Assembly (NCBI RefSeq): GCF_000381745.1
Contig: NZ_KB907003.1
Span: 1-50,808 of the forward strand
Source: Psychromonas ossibalaenae ATCC BAA-1528
GTDB taxonomy: Bacteria > Pseudomonadota > Gammaproteobacteria > Enterobacterales > Psychromonadaceae
DNA length: 50,808 nucleotides
Reading direction: 5' to 3'
Both the position numbers and the translations under genes were made by a program. Below, in pieces: positions 1 to 7,977 of the stretch (the stretch's first letter is position 1; every line of letters starts with the position of its first letter). The notes beneath the pieces are model-generated. The model searched no databases and was not told the origin of the DNA. It worked only from the letters and a program-made list of their open reading frames with translations.

Positions 1-95
1 CACTGCAGAAGTGGAACTCATCATTTTTTCAAAAAAAGCCTGGTTTACTTCGTCACTGCAGAAGTGGAACTCATCATTTTTTCAAAAAAAGCCTG
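1..95. repeat. 42-bp direct repeat, two copies, at the dacB 3' end
   Basis: Bases 1-42 and 54-95 are identical, with an 11-bp spacer (period 53). The right-hand copy encodes the last residues of the DacB-like protein; the left-hand copy lies just beyond its stop codon at 45-47. Because 53 is not a multiple of three, the second copy is not an in-frame extension. The left copy starts exactly at the window edge, so the array could continue outside. It may be a real tandem duplication or an assembly artefact at a contig end. Confidence 0.9.
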
Positions 96-1490
96 CTCAA
101 AATGATATTTAGGCTCTGTTTTATTTTTGCCGCTACTCTCTGTGTTATAACCATTTAAAATTAAAACAAAAAGCCTGTCTCCCTGAAGGCTTTTCACTAT
201 ACCTAATAAATTAGTAACCCCTTTCATAGATCCAGTTTTAGCAATAATTTTGCTTTTAAACAGATCCCTGCGCAGGGCCTGATGATACTGCAGCGTTCCG
301 TCTATCCCGGCTACCGAGAAAGTAGATAATAAATTCAATTTATTATCGTTTAAATACACATAGTTAAGCACAGACATAAACAGTTCCGCACTCATTAAAT
401 TGTGACGGGATAAACCGGAGCCGTCAGCTAAGTAAGCATTTTCTAAATCAATACCATGCTCGAGTAATATCAGTTTAAGCGCCTGCCCGCCGTTACGGAA
501 ATTACCCGATGTATTAAAGTAAGCCGCACCTAGTGTTTTAAACAGACTGTCCGCAATTAAGTTATCGGACTCCTTCATCATTGTTCGTAACATCTCACTC
601 AGAGCAGGCGAATGATGACTAACGAGAATCTGCTCTTTTATGTCCTTTTTATTCGAATTGTCCAGTTTCACCTGACCGCTGATTTTTATGCCCGCTTTTT
701 GTAATTCATCGCTAATTATCTGCTGCGCATACTCAAAAGGATCATTAACCGCAAAGGCCAAAGGGAATGCCCGATTGCGGGGCACCATACATCCCCACAG
801 GTGATAACGGTTCTGACTGTTACGAGTGACCTCAAGATCACAGAACTGCTCTTCCCGCTGCTGAGCAGTAACGACAGACACATCACTGCTGATATCGACC
901 GGCTCATAACTTGGAATATACAGGGTGGCTTTCTCTGCATCTGATTTAGATAAGCTTAAATTACCTAAGACACAGTTTTTATTAATAACAATAGCGCTCG
1001 AAGGAGCGGTATAACAAACACCTAAATCATTCCAGGCTTGACCATTGCTCCACTGATAACCATTAAAATGAGTTTCATTGAGGAGCAGATCTCCATTAAT
1101 CTGTTTAATATTCAAGCGCTTTAATGAATTAAGCATAGTAGATATATCAGCTCTCAACAGGGTCGGATCACCAACAAAACGAAAGGTAAGATCCCCCTGA
1201 TAACTGCGCCTGCTTATTCTGCTTTTCTGACCTTCGATAGTGGTCTGATAACGAAAATCATCGCCAAGATAAAGTTTTGCGGCAGCCGCCGTCAGCAGTT
1301 TCTGCATACTGGCAGGTGTACGTAAAATTTCCTGCTGAGATTGTGTTATGACACGTTTTTTCAACGGATCAGTAACAATATATGAAAGCTGCGTACCTTT
1401 AGGTAATAAAGAATGTAAAGCAGACCATTGTTCAGCAGACAAATTAAACGGCAGAAGAAAAACAATAAAACAAAGAAAATAACGAGTCAT
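45..1490 (-). CDS. dacB: D-alanyl-D-alanine carboxypeptidase/endopeptidase (PBP4 type)
   Basis: Periplasmic low-molecular-weight penicillin-binding protein that trims or cleaves D-Ala cross-links in peptidoglycan. The 481 residues match the PBP4 (peptidase S13) family length. A hydrophobic signal peptide covers residues 1-19. The active-site motifs are visible: SMQK (SxxK) at 61-64, SDN (SxN) in the ESDNL segment, and KTG in IAKTGSMKG near the C-terminus. The long insertion between SxxK and SxN is typical of this class. The ATG start has a weak GGA ribosome site. It is divergent from pyrB. The last codons lie inside a 42-bp direct repeat, so the exact C-terminus (…SAVTK) may be altered relative to relatives. 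Family assignment is firm. Confidence 0.95.
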   Translation of the reverse strand: MTRYFLCFIVFLLPFNLSAEQWSALHSLLPKGTQLSYIVTDPLKKRVITQSQQEILRTPASMQKLLTAAAAKLYLGDDFRYQTTIEGQKSRISRRSYQGDLTFRFVGDPTLLRADISTMLNSLKRLNIKQINGDLLLNETHFNGYQWSNGQAWNDLGVCYTAPSSAIVINKNCVLGNLSLSKSDAEKATLYIPSYEPVDISSDVSVVTAQQREEQFCDLEVTRNSQNRYHLWGCMVPRNRAFPLAFAVNDPFEYAQQIISDELQKAGIKISGQVKLDNSNKKDIKEQILVSHHSPALSEMLRTMMKESDNLIADSLFKTLGAAYFNTSGNFRNGGQALKLILLEHGIDLENAYLADGSGLSRHNLMSAELFMSVLNYVYLNDNKLNLLSTFSVAGIDGTLQYHQALRRDLFKSKIIAKTGSMKGVTNLLGIVKSLQGDRLFVLILNGYNTESSGKNKTEPKYHFEQAFFEKMMSSTSAVTK

Positions 1491-1690
1491 AACAAAATTC
1501 CAGTAACAGCAGAAATTCCATCATAACGCCAATCGCCTGCAAACCCAATTTCCACACCTATAATTAATTAATATTATTAGCTGCCCCCCTCTTTTCCTTA
1601 CTTCTTTTTATCTGCAATATTTTCTGTAACTGTATTGTAAAATACTGAACTTAGGCTGTTAAAGCTGCAGAATTCATCCGGAGGCGGTGG

Positions 1691-1696
1691 TATAAT
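1691..1696 (+). promoter_or_regulatory. Candidate -10 box of pyrBI
   Basis: A perfect TATAAT lies 37 bp before the pyrB start. No good -35 hexamer sits at 16-18 bp. The short untranslated leader that would result leaves no room for the leader peptide and attenuator known from enterobacterial pyrBI. Assigned by sequence only. Confidence 0.45.
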
Positions 1697-1732
1697 TTTT
1701 CTACCTTCACTCGTTACCGTGAGTCTGAAACT

Positions 1733-2668
1733 ATGAATAATCCGCTATACCAGAAAAACATTATCTCAATCGCCGATCTATCCCGAACAGATCTTGAACT
1801 TATTCTACAAACCGCCCATTCCTTAAAACAAAAACCACAGCCTGAACTGTTAAAAAATAAAGTTGTTGCCAGCTGCTTTTTTGAAGCATCAACACGCACC
1901 CGTCTTTCCTTTGAAACCGCAGTGCAGCGCTTAGGCGGCAGCGTGATTGGTTTTGACAGCGGCGGCAATACCTCATTAGCACAAAAAGGCGAAACACTGG
2001 CAGACTCTGTTAAAGTGATCGCCTCTTATGCAGATGCATTTTTTATGCGCCACCCGCAGGAAGGAGCGGCACGTCTGGCATCTGAATTTACTGAGATTCC
2101 GGTAATTAATGGTGGTGATGGCGCGAATCAGCATCCGACGCAGACCTTGCTGGACTTGTTTACCATTTATGAAACACAAGATACCTTAGACAGTCTTAAT
2201 ATTGCTTTTGTCGGGGATCTGAAATACGGAAGAACAGTACATTCACTTGCACAGGCCCTGTCACTGTTCAACTGTAACTTCTTTTTTATAGCCCCCGACG
2301 CATTAGCGATGCCGGACTACATTCTGGAAGAGCTGACAGATAAAGGCATTAACTACTCGGTACACGCCAGCATAGAAGAAGTCGTGGATTCACTGGATAT
2401 TCTGTACATGACCCGCGTACAAAAAGAACGCTTTGATGAGACAGAATATCAGCATATAAAATCTGCATTTTTATTAAATGCACAGATGCTCACGAATGTT
2501 CGTGATAATTTAAAAGTACTGCACCCTTTACCGCGTATTGATGAAATTCATAATAATGTAGATGACACCCCCCATGCGTATTATTTTCAGCAGGCGCAAA
2601 ATGGTGTTTATGCACGACAGGCATTACTTGCCTTACTGTTAACAAACCAGTTTCAAGTAGAGGTTTAA
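1733..2668 (+). CDS. pyrB: Aspartate carbamoyltransferase, catalytic subunit
   Basis: Condenses carbamoyl phosphate and L-aspartate to N-carbamoyl-L-aspartate, the committed step of pyrimidine synthesis, in the cytoplasm. The 311 residues match the E. coli-type catalytic chain. The carbamoyl-phosphate motif STRTR lies at 53-57 and HPLPR at 264-268. The regulatory chain gene pyrI follows after 5 bp, so the enzyme is predicted to form the class B dodecamer of catalytic and regulatory chains, with allosteric control by nucleotides. The ATG start is preceded by a weak GAG ribosome site. Confidence 0.98.
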   Translation: MNNPLYQKNIISIADLSRTDLELILQTAHSLKQKPQPELLKNKVVASCFFEASTRTRLSFETAVQRLGGSVIGFDSGGNTSLAQKGETLADSVKVIASYADAFFMRHPQEGAARLASEFTEIPVINGGDGANQHPTQTLLDLFTIYETQDTLDSLNIAFVGDLKYGRTVHSLAQALSLFNCNFFFIAPDALAMPDYILEELTDKGINYSVHASIEEVVDSLDILYMTRVQKERFDETEYQHIKSAFLLNAQMLTNVRDNLKVLHPLPRIDEIHNNVDDTPHAYYFQQAQNGVYARQALLALLLTNQFQVEV

Positions 2669-2673
2669 AGACA

Positions 2674-3132
2674 ATGATGCAGAAAAAATTACAAGTTGAA
2701 GCAATTCAACACGGCTCAGTAATTGATCATATTCCTGCTCAGCAGGGAGTTAAAATACTGAAATTCTTTAAATTTACCCAGACCAATGAAAAAATAACTA
2801 TCGGTCTCAATTTATCGACACACAATGGTAAAAGTAAAGATCTGATTAAAGTTGAGAACACCTTTATCAGTGATGAGCAGGCCAATCAGCTGGCACTGTT
2901 CGCTCCTAATGCCACAATAAATCAGATAAAAGATTTTAAAGTGGTCAATAAATTTCCGGTACAGCTGCCGTCTTCATTTATCGGCGTCTTAGCCTGCCCG
3001 AACAGCAATTGTATAAGCCATAATGAACCGGTAAAAACGCGTTTCTACGTTAATAACAAAACGACTTTAAAACTGAAATGTCATTACTGTGAAAAGTCCT
3101 TTCAACGTTCATTTTTTACAGAGCTGGATTAA
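2674..3132 (+). CDS. pyrI: Aspartate carbamoyltransferase, regulatory subunit
   Basis: Nucleotide-binding chain that links catalytic trimers and gives feedback inhibition by CTP and activation by ATP. Its 152 residues have an N-terminal allosteric domain (about 1-100) and a C-terminal zinc domain. The four zinc cysteines are visible at 108, 113, 136 and 139 (C-x4-C … C-x2-C). It begins 5 bp after the pyrB stop, so the two are one operon. Two adjacent ATG codons are possible starts (2674 and 2677). A perfect inverted repeat follows downstream at 3151-3181. Confidence 0.97.
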   Translation: MMQKKLQVEAIQHGSVIDHIPAQQGVKILKFFKFTQTNEKITIGLNLSTHNGKSKDLIKVENTFISDEQANQLALFAPNATINQIKDFKVVNKFPVQLPSSFIGVLACPNSNCISHNEPVKTRFYVNNKTTLKLKCHYCEKSFQRSFFTELD

Positions 3133-3150
3133 ATAAGCCCCCCTCCAGAA

Positions 3151-3181
3151 CTGTCCCCCTTCCGCAGCGGTCCGGGGACAG
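3151..3181 (+). terminator. Candidate stem-loop after pyrI
   Basis: CTGTCCCC (3151-3158) pairs perfectly with GGGGACAG (3174-3181), and the loop contains a nested CCG/CGG pair. It starts 18 bp after the pyrI stop. Only a weak T-rich stretch (GATTGATTTT) follows, so it may be a weak or Rho-assisted terminator or an mRNA-stabilising 3' hairpin. Confidence 0.5.
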
Positions 3182-3344
3182 CGATTGATTTTCATCAAGC
3201 AAAGTATAAAACTGTGTTTTTGCCCCTAAAAACAAGATTGTAAAAGAACAAGTTCGGTTTATACTTATAATCAATCACTTGGATCGTTCATATATTCAAG
3301 TAGCATAGGTACTACTACCTTTCTAATCATAGGCGAGCCTGATA

Positions 3345-3866
3345 ATGCAATATAATACTTCTCTTCTTTGCGATATTTATGCCGACACCGTTGATGTTGT
3401 TGAACCTCTATTAACAAACTTTGGTGGTCGTAGTTCTTTTGCCGGTGAAGTTGTCACCATCAAGTGTTTTGAGTCTGTAGGGCTGATTTACAAAGCCCTG
3501 GAAGAAAACGGGGCAGGTAAGGTTCTGCTCATTGACGGCGGAGGCTCATTACGCCGAGCGCTAATTAACGCGCATATTGCAGAGCTTGCCGTTGAAAACG
3601 CCTGGGAAGGCATTGTTGTCAACGGCTGTGTTCGAGAAGTGGATATTCTTGAAGAGTTAGATCTCGGTATTCAGGCAATTACCGCCATTCCGGTTGGAGC
3701 AGAAGATTCTGATATTGGTGAAACGAATGCCCCGGTTAACTTTGCCGGTGTGACTTTCCTACCTGAAGACATTCTTTATGCCGACAGCACCGGCATTATT
3801 ATTTCACCAGAGCCTTTAGAGACTGATGGCGCAGATGACAATGAAGAAACAGAAGAAGTAGAATAA
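3345..3866 (+). CDS. rraA: Regulator of ribonuclease E activity A
   Basis: RraA-family protein; in E. coli it forms a ring-shaped trimer that binds RNase E and slows mRNA decay. The family fold has typical segments such as [12 protein letters not shown] and the [17 protein letters not shown] block. The protein has 173 residues, somewhat longer than the usual 160 or so, because of an acidic C-terminal tail (from about residue 158) that is almost all D and E. The ribosome site AGGCGAG precedes the ATG. A perfectly palindromic terminator follows. The gene is transcribed convergently with zapB. Confidence 0.93.
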   Translation: MQYNTSLLCDIYADTVDVVEPLLTNFGGRSSFAGEVVTIKCFESVGLIYKALEENGAGKVLLIDGGGSLRRALINAHIAELAVENAWEGIVVNGCVREVDILEELDLGIQAITAIPVGAEDSDIGETNAPVNFAGVTFLPEDILYADSTGIIISPEPLETDGADDNEETEEVE

Positions 3867-3885
3867 ATATCTGTTCGCAAATATT

Positions 3886-3923
3886 AAAAAGCCCGCTTAA
3901 CTGCAGTTAAGCGGGCTTTTTTG
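3886..3923. terminator. Bidirectional intrinsic terminator between rraA and zapB
   Basis: A fully palindromic GC-rich stem (AGCCCGCTTAAC / GTTAAGCGGGCT) is flanked by an A-run on the left and a T-run on the right. It can therefore stop transcription from rraA on the plus strand and from zapB on the minus strand. Confidence 0.9.
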
Positions 3924-3968
3924 TATTTAGAAAACTAACAGCTTTTTAACACGGCTGCACGAAATAAC

Positions 3969-4199
3969 CTATACAGTTTCTTCGGCTTGTTCGATTTTAC
4001 CAACTAGCGCGCTTAAACGAGACTGCCACTGCTGGTGCTCTTCGCTTAGCTTGATATTCTCAGCCTGTAATAAACCGTTCTTTTCCGCCAGGCTTCGTTT
4101 GTCTTCTTTTAATTCTTCAACTTCCATCTGCAGTAATGCAATTGTATCAACTGCATTCTGGATTTTGCTTTCTAATTTTTCTAATAGATCTAATGTCAT
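3969..4199 (-). CDS. zapB: Cell division protein ZapB
   Basis: Small cytoplasmic coiled-coil protein that joins the Z-ring through ZapA and supports FtsZ assembly. The 76 residues are predicted coiled coil almost throughout, beginning MTLDLLEKLESKIQ with regular leucine and glutamate spacing, as in E. coli ZapB (81 residues). The reading frame allows a GTG one codon earlier (4202), but the ATG at 4199 matches the family N-terminus and has an AGGGG ribosome site 6-8 bp upstream. It lies alone between the rraA terminator and a 350-bp gap containing palindromes. Confidence 0.9.
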   Translation of the reverse strand: MTLDLLEKLESKIQNAVDTIALLQMEVEELKEDKRSLAEKNGLLQAENIKLSEEHQQWQSRLSALVGKIEQAEETV

Positions 4200-4553
4200 C
4201 ACTCGCCCCTAAAAAGAATGCATGTCATTTGACATGGTTAATGTTCGTTTAATTCTGTGAGAATAAGCATTACCGTTTGCTTATTCAACCATTGTTTTTA
4301 ATTTGTCAGCAATATTATAGGATTCTCGAGAAATTACAGAGTTCATACTGCTATTTTATTATCTAATTGAAGTTAGTCAGCCGAGGTTACAGTATTTTAG
4401 GAAAGTAAATGCTTGTTTACCATCCATTATATAAAGATCCCCCTTACGGCTAAGGGCGCTGTTTAGGTTAGTGAAGGTATATAAATTAATGAACAAAAAG
4501 AGAGATGCTAATCTGACCATCAGCTGAAAATACTGGTCAGATAGACGATTTTA
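4200..4553. other. Intergenic region between zapB and cysE with inverted repeats
   Basis: No credible gene. It holds a perfect palindrome CATGTCATTTGACATG (4221-4236) immediately upstream of zapB, a second perfect stem GAATAAGC/GCTTATTC (4261-4268 and 4279-4286), a short stem CCCTTA/TAAGGG (4441-4456) and the hairpin after cysE (4513-4540). The first two are in the expected zapB promoter region and could be operator sites; no regulator is identified. Confidence 0.6.
4513..4540 (-). terminator. Candidate terminator hairpin after cysE
   Basis: CTGACCA (4513-4519) pairs with TGGTCAG (4534-4540) just past the cysE stop. On the minus strand a stretch ending in CTCTTTTTG follows after about ten bases. 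The stem is short, so this is a modest call. Confidence 0.45.
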
Positions 4554-5333
4554 TTACAGATCCTGTTCCATCGAAAGCGACGGCATCTCGCAGGACGGAC
4601 GCCCGACAATTTTAGCGGGGACTCCGGCAACCGTTGTATGAGCAGGAACGGCATCTAAAACAACGCTGCCCGCACCTATTTTGGCACCGATACCTATCTC
4701 AATATTCCCTAATACTTTCGCACCGGCTCCAATCATTACTCCCTGACGAACTTTAGGGTGACGATCTCCACCAGCTTTACCAGTCCCCCCTAAAGTAACT
4801 CCCTGCAGTAATGATACATTATCTTCAATCACGGCAGTTTCACCGACAACAACCCCGGTAGCATGGTCAAACATAATACCCTGACCGATAGTCGCGGCTG
4901 GATGGACATCAACACCAAACAGCTCAGAGCTGCGGTTTTGTAAATATAACGCTAAAGGAATGCGTTTTTCTTTCCATAACCAGTTTGCAACACGATGCAC
5001 CTGAATAGCATGAAAACCTTTTAAATACAGCAGTGGTGTTGAATAATCTTCAACAGCCGGATCTCGGTCCTGCACTGCGATAATATCCGCCATGGCGGCA
5101 TTAACAATCTGCGGTGATTTGCTGAAGGCTTCGTCAATCACTTCACGCATCAGAATTGCAGGCATAGTATGACAGTCTAAACGGTTTGCCAGCTGGTAAC
5201 TTAACCCTGTTTTTAAGCTGTGATGGTTTAAAATGGTTGAATGAAAAAAGCTTGCTAAAATTGGCTCATTTGCAGAAAAACTGCGCGCTTCTTCCCTGAT
5301 TTTTTCCCATAGCTGCTGTTGAACCGCTTCCAT
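4554..5333 (-). CDS. cysE: Serine O-acetyltransferase
   Basis: Transfers acetyl from acetyl-CoA to L-serine, giving O-acetylserine, the precursor of cysteine. The 259 residues have the helical N-terminal domain (about 1-135) and a left-handed beta-helix of hexapeptide repeats (about 140-245). Catalytic Asp156-His157 (FDHATG) and His192 (DRHP) are present at positions equivalent to those of the E. coli enzyme. The start lies 2 bp beyond the stop of fieF, which is upstream on the same strand, so the two are probably translated from one message. That pairing looks positional rather than functional. Confidence 0.97.
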   Translation of the reverse strand: MEAVQQQLWEKIREEARSFSANEPILASFFHSTILNHHSLKTGLSYQLANRLDCHTMPAILMREVIDEAFSKSPQIVNAAMADIIAVQDRDPAVEDYSTPLLYLKGFHAIQVHRVANWLWKEKRIPLALYLQNRSSELFGVDVHPAATIGQGIMFDHATGVVVGETAVIEDNVSLLQGVTLGGTGKAGGDRHPKVRQGVMIGAGAKVLGNIEIGIGAKIGAGSVVLDAVPAHTTVAGVPAKIVGRPSCEMPSLSMEQDL

Positions 5334-5335
5334 TA

Positions 5336-6289
5336 TTAAGCATCCTTACTGAAATTGACTGGCTCTGTTTCAAATTGTAGTTTTTCATTCTGTTTTTCTA
5401 ACGGCACAACAGAAAGAGGATCCAGATGAATAAGAATATCCGCATGCGGGAATATCCCTTCCAGGGCTGCCTCTAACTTATCCGCCTTGCTATGTGCATC
5501 AAATAAACTCTGATCATCATCAAGCTCTAAATGCAGCTGAATAAATTTGGTATTACCCGACTGCCTGGTACGCAGATCATGTACGCCGCGTACACCCGGT
5601 ATATGATAGGCCATTTTAATAATTTGTTCTTCTTCGACTTTCGGCAGCTGCTTATCCATTAAGGCATTAATGGACTGTGTTCCTATTTCCCAGGCACCAT
5701 GCAGGATATATAAACTAACCGCAATAGCAAAAAGCCCATCTGCCCAATGCCAGCCCATACCGGCTAAGATTAATGCCAGCAGCACTGCACCATTCAGTGC
5801 AATATCCGTTCGATAATGCAGTGAATCAGCCTTTATCGCCATACTGCCTGTTTTTTTCACAATATAAGACTGAAATGAAACCAGCGCAAAAGTGACGATC
5901 ACCGAGAAAATCATCACCGCGATCCCAACATTAGAGGCGACAATCTGATTGCCGTTAACTAACGCAGAAATACCATTGATCATCAAGAATACAGAAGAAC
6001 CGGAAATAAATGCAGCCTGCGCCAAGCCTGCGAGACTTTCCGCTTTACCATGACCAAAACGATGGTCATCGTCAGCAGGCTGGAGCGCTATTTTAATTGC
6101 AAAGAGGTTGATAATCGAAGCCATAACATCCATTAACGAGTCAGTTAATGCAGCTAAAATACTTGAAGAACCGGTCATTATCCAGGCAGTTAATTTAACG
6201 ATGATTAATAAAGAGGCAGCAGCGACAGCAGCCCGCCCGGCAAGCTTAACTAAACGTCCATACTCTTCTTTAGTGAGATTGTTGTGCAA
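5336..6289 (-). CDS. fieF: Cation diffusion facilitator (FieF/YiiP type iron-zinc efflux)
   Basis: Inner-membrane proton antiporter exporting divalent metals. The 317 residues have six predicted membrane helices and a cytosolic metal-binding C-terminal domain (about 215-300). Metal-site residues are visible: Asp50 and Asp54 in TDSLMD, and His158 and Asp162 in HYRTD, equivalent to the FieF tetrahedral site. The HRFGHGKAESLAGLAQ signature follows helix 2. The best start is TTG at 6289, preceded by AAGGTG; no ATG lies upstream of the first helix. It is the first gene of a fieF-cysE pair. Confidence 0.93.
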   Translation of the reverse strand: MHNNLTKEEYGRLVKLAGRAAVAAASLLIIVKLTAWIMTGSSSILAALTDSLMDVMASIINLFAIKIALQPADDDHRFGHGKAESLAGLAQAAFISGSSVFLMINGISALVNGNQIVASNVGIAVMIFSVIVTFALVSFQSYIVKKTGSMAIKADSLHYRTDIALNGAVLLALILAGMGWHWADGLFAIAVSLYILHGAWEIGTQSINALMDKQLPKVEEEQIIKMAYHIPGVRGVHDLRTRQSGNTKFIQLHLELDDDQSLFDAHSKADKLEAALEGIFPHADILIHLDPLSVVPLEKQNEKLQFETEPVNFSKDA

Positions 6290-6430
6290 AAAAACACCTT
6301 CAATAGATCAGTTTTATGAAGGCGTAATTATACCCGTTATCAATCAAGATGCAAAAATCGGCACTCGGTGGATAAGCCGCCCAGAAAACATAACGGCTAT
6401 ATAAACAATTTATTTGTTACAGCAGTCGAA

Positions 6431-6895
6431 TTATTTTCTAGCCTGCTGAGCCCGTTTATCTCTTTTTTCCTGCATTTTCTGCTGGTGCTGCTCAAACAGA
6501 AGATCCATTTTCCCCTGCTGCTCCGGGGTCAAAGAATGGTAAACCTCAAAGGTCATCTGCATTCTCTTCAGCTGAACCTCTTTTCTTAGGGCGTTTTTCT
6601 CATCAATTAAAGCACTCGCCTGCGTTTCATCAAAGTCAGGGGCTTTCATTATTTCCATCTGACGCTCATGAAAAGCTCCTTCATTATTACTTATGATTTT
6701 TTTATCACTGCGATACCCCTGCATAATAGTTTTAATGTCAGCCTGCTGCTCAGGAGTCAGGTCCACTTGTTTAAGCATTCCTTTGAAAGGCATACCGTGG
6801 TGCGTGCCCTTGCCCCCAGGCTTCGCATAAACGGTAGAAAAAGTAAGAGGAACAATCACACTCGCCAGCAGCATTTTTTTAAAGAATGAATTCAT
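6431..6895 (-). CDS. CpxP/Spy-family periplasmic protein
   Basis: Small periplasmic helical protein of the LTxxQ family, which includes CpxP (inhibitor of the sensor CpxA) and the chaperone Spy. The 154 residues begin with a signal peptide (about 1-24), followed by a His-, Gly- and Lys-rich segment. The two family signatures LTPEQQ lie at 46-51 and 122-127. A strong AGGAG ribosome site precedes the ATG. The gene is divergent from cpxR-cpxA and a perfect CpxR box lies in the shared upstream region, so a role as the pathway's CpxP is the best reading. Spy and CpxP cannot be separated firmly by eye. Confidence 0.85.
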   Translation of the reverse strand: MNSFFKKMLLASVIVPLTFSTVYAKPGGKGTHHGMPFKGMLKQVDLTPEQQADIKTIMQGYRSDKKIISNNEGAFHERQMEIMKAPDFDETQASALIDEKNALRKEVQLKRMQMTFEVYHSLTPEQQGKMDLLFEQHQQKMQEKRDKRAQQARK

Positions 6896-6992
6896 AATAT
6901 TCTCCTGTCATTAATGTCTTTGACTATAATTAGTCATTTATACAAGTATAAAACAGCATTGCCAGGACAACGTAAGATCTGGGTAATGTTGT

Positions 6993-7007
6993 GTAAAGAA
7001 GTGTAAA
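6993..7007. promoter_or_regulatory. CpxR binding site between cpxP-like gene and cpxR
   Basis: GTAAA, five bases (GAAGT), then GTAAA: an exact match to the known CpxR consensus of two GTAAA repeats spaced by five. It lies 98 bp upstream of the cpxP-like start and 175 bp upstream of cpxR, so it probably drives envelope-stress induction of the divergent genes. It is on the plus strand as written. Confidence 0.85.
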
Positions 7008-7181
7008 TATTCTTACAAATGACTTAAAATACTGTTTAATACTCACATCAATAAAACATGCATTACGCTTACAACTAACTCTTTACTACGAATGGATTTG
7101 AATTAGAGATGAATTTTATTTTACTTTAGCCTCTTTATAAGTGACTTATCCTTATGCCGAGGTATTTTACAAGGTCACAAC

Positions 7182-7889
7182 ATGAAAAATCTACTCCTAA
7201 TTGATGATGACAAAGAACTTGTTTCTTTACTTGCCGAATTTTTATCTCTGGAAAACTTCAATATCGACACGGCTTTTGATGGTGAAACAGGTTTGCAGAA
7301 AGCATTGACAGGCAGCTATGACCTGATTTTGTTAGATGTAATGATGCCCCGCATGAACGGTTTTGAAATGTTAAAGCTGTTACGTCAAAAAAGTGAAATT
7401 CCTGTATTAATGCTTACCGCCAAAGGCGATGAAATCGATAAAGTATTAGGACTTGAAATGGGTGCTGATGATTATCTGGCAAAACCATTCAGTGAGCGCG
7501 AACTGCTTGCCCGCATCCGTGCTATCTTACGTCGTACACAGCACAAAAGTGCAGAAGTCCACAGTAAAATATCACATTTAGACATAGAGCTTTTCCCTAC
7601 TCAACAGCAGGCTGTCTGCCAGGACTTTACTATTGAATTAACCGGTACTGAGCTGCTGCTGCTGGAAAAATTCCTGCATAACCCTGGAGAGTTATTTTCA
7701 AAAGCAGAGCTTAGCGAACAGGTCCTAGGTAAAAAATTACAGCCTTTTGACCGCAGCATTGATATGCATTTAAGTAATCTTAGACGCAAGTTACCCGCTA
7801 GACTTGACGGTCAGACTCGTGTTAAAAACTTCAGAGGACGTGGTTACATGTGGTTAGAAGGTGATGTAATAGCTAAGGAAGCTAGTTAA
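7182..7889 (+). CDS. cpxR: Envelope-stress response regulator CpxR
   Basis: Cytoplasmic OmpR-family response regulator. The receiver domain (about 1-115) has the acidic pocket Asp8-Asp10, phospho-acceptor Asp52 (LLLDVMMP), Thr79 and Lys101. A winged-helix DNA-binding domain occupies about 130-230. It has 235 residues, the usual family length. The ATG has an AAGG ribosome site. The partner kinase cpxA follows after 88 bp, an unusually wide gap for this pair. The CpxR box upstream implies autoregulation. OmpR-family membership is certain; the CpxR identity rests on cpxA and the adjacent cpxP-like gene. Confidence 0.94.
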   Translation: MKNLLLIDDDKELVSLLAEFLSLENFNIDTAFDGETGLQKALTGSYDLILLDVMMPRMNGFEMLKLLRQKSEIPVLMLTAKGDEIDKVLGLEMGADDYLAKPFSERELLARIRAILRRTQHKSAEVHSKISHLDIELFPTQQQAVCQDFTIELTGTELLLLEKFLHNPGELFSKAELSEQVLGKKLQPFDRSIDMHLSNLRRKLPARLDGQTRVKNFRGRGYMWLEGDVIAKEAS

Positions 7890-7977
7890 TACTAACTTCT
7901 ATAGTTTGGCGTCTTTAGCTGTTTAGCCGGCGCCTAATTTACTGCTATAGTAGAGTCTTTGGTAATAGGATTCTACT

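Noticed and set aside
1691-1732. pyrBI leader-peptide attenuator or reiterative transcription start
   Set aside because: The leader after the -10 is about 30 bases with no leader peptide or terminator hairpin; the T-run lies before the expected start point.
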